This document shows positions 59,983 to 64,000 of a DNA stretch of 64,000 bases, in pieces. The stretch comes from JAPOUP01 sp965203255 (GTDB lineage: Bacteria; Pseudomonadota; Alphaproteobacteria; Rhodobacterales; Rhodobacteraceae). The stretch lies in assembly GCA_965203255.1 (NCBI GenBank), contig OZ241882.1, forward strand, positions 4,154,001-4,218,000, written 5' to 3'. Every line of letters begins with the position of its first letter. Positions within the stretch are counted from its first letter, which is position 1. The notes below the pieces were generated by a model, which had not been told where the DNA came from, ran no database searches, and saw only the letters and a list, made by a program, of their open reading frames with translations. The position numbers were made by a program, and so were the translations under genes.

Positions 59983-60812
59983 GACGGACAATCGTCATTC
60001 TGCTTCGTAACCCGCTTTCACTGCTCGGTGCGGTATTGGTGGCAGCGGTCGTGCTTTCGGCCGTTCTGGCAGACTTCATTGCGCCTTTTCCCGACCATAG
60101 GGGTGCAGTGGTCGACTTCGTCCACTTCAATCAGGGCCCCACGTCGCGCAACATCATGGGCACCGATCTCGTCGGTCGCGATCTCTTCAGCAGGATCCTC
60201 TACGCCTTCCGCATTTCGCTGGTACTCGGTGTGGTGGTGCTGGCCATCGCTCCGCCGATCGGCACCGTCGTGGGACTCTTCGCCGGCTATCTGGGCGGCC
60301 GTACCGAGTTCGTGCTCATGCGCTTGACCGACGTATTCCTGTCAATTCCGCCGCTGGTGCTGGCCATCGCCATGATGGGCGTGCTGGAGCCGACGCTCAT
60401 GAATGCCATGCTGGCGGTCACGGCGATGTGGTGGCCATGGTATGCCCGACTGGTCTACAACATCGCGCGCTCCGAGCGGGAAGAGGGTTATGTTCTTGCC
60501 GCCGAGGTCATTGGTGCCTCGACGCTGCATATCACGCTCCGGGAAATCCTGCCAAACTGCCTGCCCGCCATCATAACCAAAATGACACTCGACATGGGCT
60601 TCGTCATCATAATCGCATCTTCGCTGTCGTTTCTCGGCCTAGGTGTGCAGCCGCCCACACCGGATCTCGGCAGCATGGTGGCGGAAGGCGCACGTTACCT
60701 GCCGGACAGTTGGTGGTTGACGGTGTTTCCGGGGCTCGCAATCCTGATTGCGGTCTTCGGTTTCAATCTGATCGGTGATGCGTTGCGGGAAATCCTGGGA
60801 GCGGATCAGTGA
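59979..60812 (+). CDS. ABC transporter permease, DppC type
   Basis: A 277-aa permease with the DppC pattern: PLSLLGAVLVAAVVLSAVLADFIAP near the start, MGTDLVGRDLFSRILYAFRISL, and the EAA loop EEGYVLAAEVIGASTLHITLREILPNCLPAI (split). FLGLGVQPPTPDLGSMVAEG ends the family signature. It overlaps both neighbours by 4 bp and forms the channel with the DppB-type subunit. Confidence 0.9.
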   Translation: MRRTIVILLRNPLSLLGAVLVAAVVLSAVLADFIAPFPDHRGAVVDFVHFNQGPTSRNIMGTDLVGRDLFSRILYAFRISLVLGVVVLAIAPPIGTVVGLFAGYLGGRTEFVLMRLTDVFLSIPPLVLAIAMMGVLEPTLMNAMLAVTAMWWPWYARLVYNIARSEREEGYVLAAEVIGASTLHITLREILPNCLPAIITKMTLDMGFVIIIASSLSFLGLGVQPPTPDLGSMVAEGARYLPDSWWLTVFPGLAILIAVFGFNLIGDALREILGADQ

Positions 60813-61681
60813 GCGACCTACTGGAAATCCGAGACCTTTACCTGCGCTTCCGGGGTTATTCCGGCATGACCGATGTGTTGCACGGCATCTCCCTCAACAT
60901 CCGGGCCGGCGAGCGGGTGGCGCTGGTCGGCGAGAGCGGATCGGGCAAGTCGGTGACCGCACGAATCGTGCTCGGGCTCTTGCAGGAACTGCCTTCCGCA
61001 CAGGTCGAGGGCAGGCTCTTTCTTGAAGGCAAGGACCTGAATCGGCTTGGTCGGCACCAATGGCAGGCGCTTCGCGGAACGTCGGTCTCGATGATCTTCC
61101 AGGATCCGACATCGACGCTGAACCCGGTCTTCACCATAGGGACCCAGTTCGCCGAAGTGCTCCGTCGGCGCGATCCGGGCCTCTCCCGCGATGCTGCGGA
61201 CGAGCGGGCAGACATGCTTCTGCAGTCGGTCTCGATCCACGACAGCACCCGGGTCCTTGGCGCCTATCCATTTCAGCTTTCGGGCGGCATGAACCAGCGG
61301 GTTGTCATCGCAATGGCGCTGGCCAACCACCCTTCGCTTCTCATTGCCGACGAGCCCGGAACGGCGCTCGATGTCACCGTGCAGGCGCAGACCCTGAAGT
61401 TGATGCATGATCTGGTCGAGCGAAGCGGTACCGCGGTCCTTTTCATTTCGCACAATCTCGGGGTGGTGCGGGAGTTTGCCGACCGGGTCTTCGTGATCTA
61501 TCGCGGGCGCATCGTCGAGCAAGGTCCTACCCCCGCGATCTTTGAAGACCCCGGACATGCCTATACCCGTGCGCTGATGGCGGCGGTACCGCGCATTACC
61601 GGTGGTGGTCTTCCGGAACTCGATGACAGTGAGACGGCTTTCCTGGAACCGATGGTCATGCATGAGGATGGCCAGGCATGA
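60809..61681 (+). CDS. ABC transporter ATP-binding protein, DppD type
   Basis: A 290-aa ATPase from GTG 60809. Walker A GESGSGKSVTAR, the Q-loop in SMIFQDPTSTLNPVFTIGTQ, the signature LSGGMNQRVVIAMALA and Walker B LLIADEPGTALDVT are complete, and SHNLGVVREFAD is the H-loop. The C-terminal EQGPTPAIFEDPGHAYTRALMAAVP is typical of dipeptide importers. It overlaps both neighbours by 4 bp. Confidence 0.9.
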   Translation: MSDLLEIRDLYLRFRGYSGMTDVLHGISLNIRAGERVALVGESGSGKSVTARIVLGLLQELPSAQVEGRLFLEGKDLNRLGRHQWQALRGTSVSMIFQDPTSTLNPVFTIGTQFAEVLRRRDPGLSRDAADERADMLLQSVSIHDSTRVLGAYPFQLSGGMNQRVVIAMALANHPSLLIADEPGTALDVTVQAQTLKLMHDLVERSGTAVLFISHNLGVVREFADRVFVIYRGRIVEQGPTPAIFEDPGHAYTRALMAAVPRITGGGLPELDDSETAFLEPMVMHEDGQA

Positions 61682-62484
61682 CGCCGCTTCTGTCGCTCAG
61701 GAATGTCAGCAAGACCTTCGGTTCGGGACCACGTGCCGTGCATGCCTTACGTGACGTCAGTTTCGACGTGGTGCCGGGCGAGTGTTTGGCCGTGGTGGGC
61801 GAGAGCGGGTCGGGCAAGACCACGCTCGCCAACATGATTCTCGGAGTCTTCGGCCAGACCTCTGGCGAAATCCGGCTTGATGGCATGGTCCTGCCCCGAC
61901 GCCGCACGATGGAACATCGCAGTGCGATCCAGCTGGTTCAACAGAACCCGCTGTCGTCGTTGAATCCCAAGCGGTCAGTGGGAGCGTCAATCCGACTCGG
62001 GCTCGATGTCTTTGGCATCGGTGCGCGTCCGGACCGCTGGCGTCTGGTCGAGGACGCACTGGTGGAGGTCGGTTTGCCGAGAGGTTTCAGGCGCCGACCG
62101 CCGACCGCCCTGTCGGGTGGTCAGTGCCAACGCGTGGCCATCGCACGTGCGCTTGCATGTCGGTCTCGATTGGTGATCCTTGACGAACCAACATCGGCTC
62201 TCGATGTTCTGGTGCAGGCGCGCGTACTTCGTCTTCTGGACGATCTGAGGCGCGTAAAGGGCCTCAGCTATGTTTTCATCACGCATGACCTCTCAGTTGT
62301 GCGCAACGTAGCGGACCGCGTCGCCGTGTTCCGTGCGGGGAAGCTCGTTGAATGCGCCGAAACCCAGGCGATTTTCGAGGATCCACAGGTGGAATATACG
62401 CGCCAGCTGATCAGCGCGGTTCCGGTGATCTCGGATGACGAGCTGAGGTTGAGGGAGAAGCTATCCGGAGGATTGCCCGCATGA
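61678..62484 (+). CDS. ABC transporter ATP-binding protein, DppF type
   Basis: A 268-aa ATPase. Walker A GESGSGKTTLANM, LVQQNPLSSLNPKRSVGASI, signature LSGGQCQRVAIARALA, Walker B LVILDEPTSALDV and THDLSVVRNVAD (H-loop) are complete. It forms the heterodimeric motor with the DppD-type subunit. It overlaps the GAF-protein gene by 4 bp, showing that the latter is part of the same unit. Confidence 0.9.
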   Translation: MTPLLSLRNVSKTFGSGPRAVHALRDVSFDVVPGECLAVVGESGSGKTTLANMILGVFGQTSGEIRLDGMVLPRRRTMEHRSAIQLVQQNPLSSLNPKRSVGASIRLGLDVFGIGARPDRWRLVEDALVEVGLPRGFRRRPPTALSGGQCQRVAIARALACRSRLVILDEPTSALDVLVQARVLRLLDDLRRVKGLSYVFITHDLSVVRNVADRVAVFRAGKLVECAETQAIFEDPQVEYTRQLISAVPVISDDELRLREKLSGGLPA

Positions 62485-62981
62485 TGGAGATTGCCGCTGC
62501 CCTCGCCATCTCACGGGATCAGCCGGGCACGACCTATCGGGCGCTGGGTCGGCTGGTCAATCGGACAATTGGCGTAAAGCTCTTCACGCTCATGGAGATA
62601 GATCATGATCGAGATGTTGCGTGGCGGTGCTACACCAACATGCCTGACAGCTATCCGTTGCAGGGAGAAAAGCCGATCCTGCAAAACCGCTGGTCCGACA
62701 TCGTGATCGGCCGGCATGAGACTTTCGTCGCCAACAGCTTTGAAGAGATTGCGGAGGTCTTCGCTGACAACGCGCTGATCCGGTCGCTCGGATGTGAGAG
62801 CTGCCTGAACCTGCCCATCCTGATCCGAGGCAGGCTGCGCGGCACGCTGAATTGCCTGCACGAGGCAGGGCACTACACTCCCGATCGAGTCGCCGCGGCC
62901 CTATCGTTGAAACCCGCCGGTGCACTGGCCTTTCTGATGGCGGAGAGCATCCGGAATGAAAGAGGAGGTGCCAATGGGTAG
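62481..62981 (+). CDS. GAF-domain protein
   Basis: A 166-aa protein that is essentially one GAF domain: VNRTIGVKLFTLMEIDHDRD, NRWSDIVIGRHETFVANSFE, LGCESCLNLPILIRGRLRGTLNCLHEAG. GAF domains bind small ligands, and such single-domain proteins occur beside hydantoinase and peptide transporter genes. Its role here, sensing or an accessory for the hydantoinase, is not readable. It overlaps the downstream gene by 8 bp. Confidence 0.75.
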   Translation: MMEIAAALAISRDQPGTTYRALGRLVNRTIGVKLFTLMEIDHDRDVAWRCYTNMPDSYPLQGEKPILQNRWSDIVIGRHETFVANSFEEIAEVFADNALIRSLGCESCLNLPILIRGRLRGTLNCLHEAGHYTPDRVAAALSLKPAGALAFLMAESIRNERGGANG

Positions 62982-64000
62982 GATCATCCGCCGTGTGGCC
63001 ACAGATGTAGGCGGCACGTTCACTGATCTTGTCTGTTTCGAGACCGATGAGGAAACCGGTGCCAGTCGGATCGTGACGGCAAAGTCGGACACCACGCCGC
63101 CGGATTTCGAGAAGGGTGTGCTGGACGTCCTGGAAAAGGGCGGGATCGATCCTTCGGGAGTCGACTTCCTGGCCCATGGCACTACCGTCGTCATCAATGC
63201 GCTGACCGAGCGCAAGGGTGTCAAGGTGGGGCTTGTCACCACTGAGGGCTTCCGGGACACGTTGGAAATCGCACGAGGCAACCGACCCGACTTCTTCAAT
63301 CTACATTATGAAAAGCCCGCGCCCTTCGTTCCGCGCCACCTGCGGGCGGAACTGCCGGGCCGGATGACCTATACCGGAACGGAACGTCTGCCACTCGATC
63401 TCTCGGGCCTGCCTGCGATTCTCGACACGTTCCGTGCAGAGGGGGTCGAGGCTGTGGCGATCAGTTTCCTTCATTCCTACGCCAACACCGCTCACGAAGA
63501 GGCGGCGTTCGCTGAGGTGCAGCGTCTTTGGCCCGAGGTTTCAGTTGTGTCTTCGCATCAGATCACCCGCGAATGGCGGGAATACGAACGGACGAACACT
63601 GCCGTTCTGTCGGCCTATGTCCAACCCGTAGCAGCGCGCTATCTGCGCAGGCTCGATGCCGGACTCTCTTCGCGGGGCTTCGCTGGTCGGCCCTACATCA
63701 TGCAGTCGAACTGTGGCATCGATTCACTCGATGCCACCTCTCGCATACCGATCACGATGGTAGAGAGCGGACCTGCCTCGGGTTTCTGGGGCGCGGCGGA
63801 GCTCGGTCGGCTGATTGGCGAGCCGAACGTGCTGGCACTCGACATCGGCGGAACCACCGCGAAGTGCTCGCTGATCGAGAACGGAGAGGCCCGGATCATG
63901 ACGGACTACTGGATTGAGCGCAGCCGCAAGTCGGCCGGCTACCCGATCATGGTGCCGGTCGTCGATTTGGTTGAGATCGGCAATGGCGGTGGTTCGATCG
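62974..64000 (+). CDS. hyuA: N-methylhydantoinase A / 5-oxoprolinase-type subunit, partial
   Basis: The frame opens at ATG 62974 (GAGGAGGTG upstream) and runs off the window after 342 codons; the family is about 680-700 aa. RRVATDVGGTFTDLVCFET is the N-terminal ATP-binding phosphate loop of the HyuA/OXP family, HGTTVVINALTERKG and GLVTTEGFRDTLEIARGNRP follow, and LALDIGGTTAKCSLIENG begins the second actin-like half. These enzymes hydrolyse hydantoins or 5-oxoproline with ATP. A HyuB partner would be expected just outside the window. The transporter upstream probably imports the substrate. Confidence 0.9.
   Translation, partial: MGRIIRRVATDVGGTFTDLVCFETDEETGASRIVTAKSDTTPPDFEKGVLDVLEKGGIDPSGVDFLAHGTTVVINALTERKGVKVGLVTTEGFRDTLEIARGNRPDFFNLHYEKPAPFVPRHLRAELPGRMTYTGTERLPLDLSGLPAILDTFRAEGVEAVAISFLHSYANTAHEEAAFAEVQRLWPEVSVVSSHQITREWREYERTNTAVLSAYVQPVAARYLRRLDAGLSSRGFAGRPYIMQSNCGIDSLDATSRIPITMVESGPASGFWGAAELGRLIGEPNVLALDIGGTTAKCSLIENGEARIMTDYWIERSRKSAGYPIMVPVVDLVEIGNGGGSI

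Noticed and set aside
1..64000. tRNA, rRNA genes and CRISPR arrays
   Set aside because: No tRNA-like arm pattern, rRNA-like sequence or regularly spaced repeats were seen by eye; a covariance-model or repeat search would be decisive.

Overview
The window looks like an accessory region of an alphaproteobacterial chromosome or large plasmid, with high GC and gene families of the Rhodobacterales/Rhodospirillales type. It holds a tripartite tricarboxylate transporter, a Mo-hydroxylase (cox-like) cluster, a 2-aminobenzoyl-CoA pathway, a dipeptide-type ABC transporter with a hydantoinase-type gene, and one stranded core gene (ribosomal protein L28). No rRNA, tRNA or CRISPR array was seen. Species-level assignment is not possible from sequence reading alone.

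Region 1 (1-16.5 kb) is a mobile-element and genetic-conflict graveyard. A Tn3-family transposon (tnpA running off the left edge, divergent tnpR) abuts the 3' end of a broken SspABCD-type DNA phosphorothioation locus. In that locus sspB and sspC lie on the minus strand. The divergent cysteine desulfurase sspA is cut in two by an IS110-family element, carries a further frameshift, and has Arg where the PLP lysine should be. No sspD is visible. Next come a small gene overlapping a PIN-domain toxin gene, a BrnT/BrnA remnant, an intact BrnT/BrnA pair, a decayed DDE transposase, an ImmA/IrrE fragment, a chimeric IS scar, and an HTH-ASCH gene overlapping a PIN-domain remnant.

Region 2 (16.5-29.9 kb) is a catabolic operon. 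A TrmB-type regulator is divergent from tctC-tctB-tctA, followed by an SDR, an MmgE/PrpD protein, a CaiB/BaiF CoA-transferase, an enoyl-CoA hydratase, a TauE/SafE permease and a MatB-like acyl-CoA synthetase. The likely theme is uptake of a di- or tricarboxylate followed by CoA activation. An IS630-type element sits exactly in the stop codon of the last gene, and a ketopantoate-reductase-like gene follows.

Region 3 (30.2-36.6 kb) carries a tandem, diverged duplication of an unrecognised two-gene cassette: an exported protein of about 230 aa convergent with a STAND/AAA-like ATPase of about 414 aa. An IS30 fragment has removed the 5' end of the second exported gene. A frameshifted IS5-family transposase and a PIN-domain pseudogene follow. 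This cassette is the best candidate for an undescribed system.

Region 4 (36.6-52 kb) is metabolic: a coxG-S-L-M-type molybdenum hydroxylase operon on the minus strand, remnants of a PQQ-associated gene set, and a tightly coupled anthranilate catabolism operon (2-aminobenzoyl-CoA monooxygenase/reductase, SDR, MarR, enoyl-CoA hydratase, acyl-CoA dehydrogenase, 2-aminobenzoate-CoA ligase, hotdog thioesterase, RidA). Kynureninase follows on the other strand, so the block could take kynurenine through anthranilate into central CoA metabolism.

Region 5 (52-64 kb) has a DruA (DUF4338)-Tn5-like transposase fusion with damaged catalytic motifs, rpmB, a small membrane coiled-coil protein, and an overlapping operon of XRE-cupin regulator, peptide-binding protein, two permeases, two ATPases, a GAF protein and an N-methylhydantoinase A-type subunit running off the right edge.
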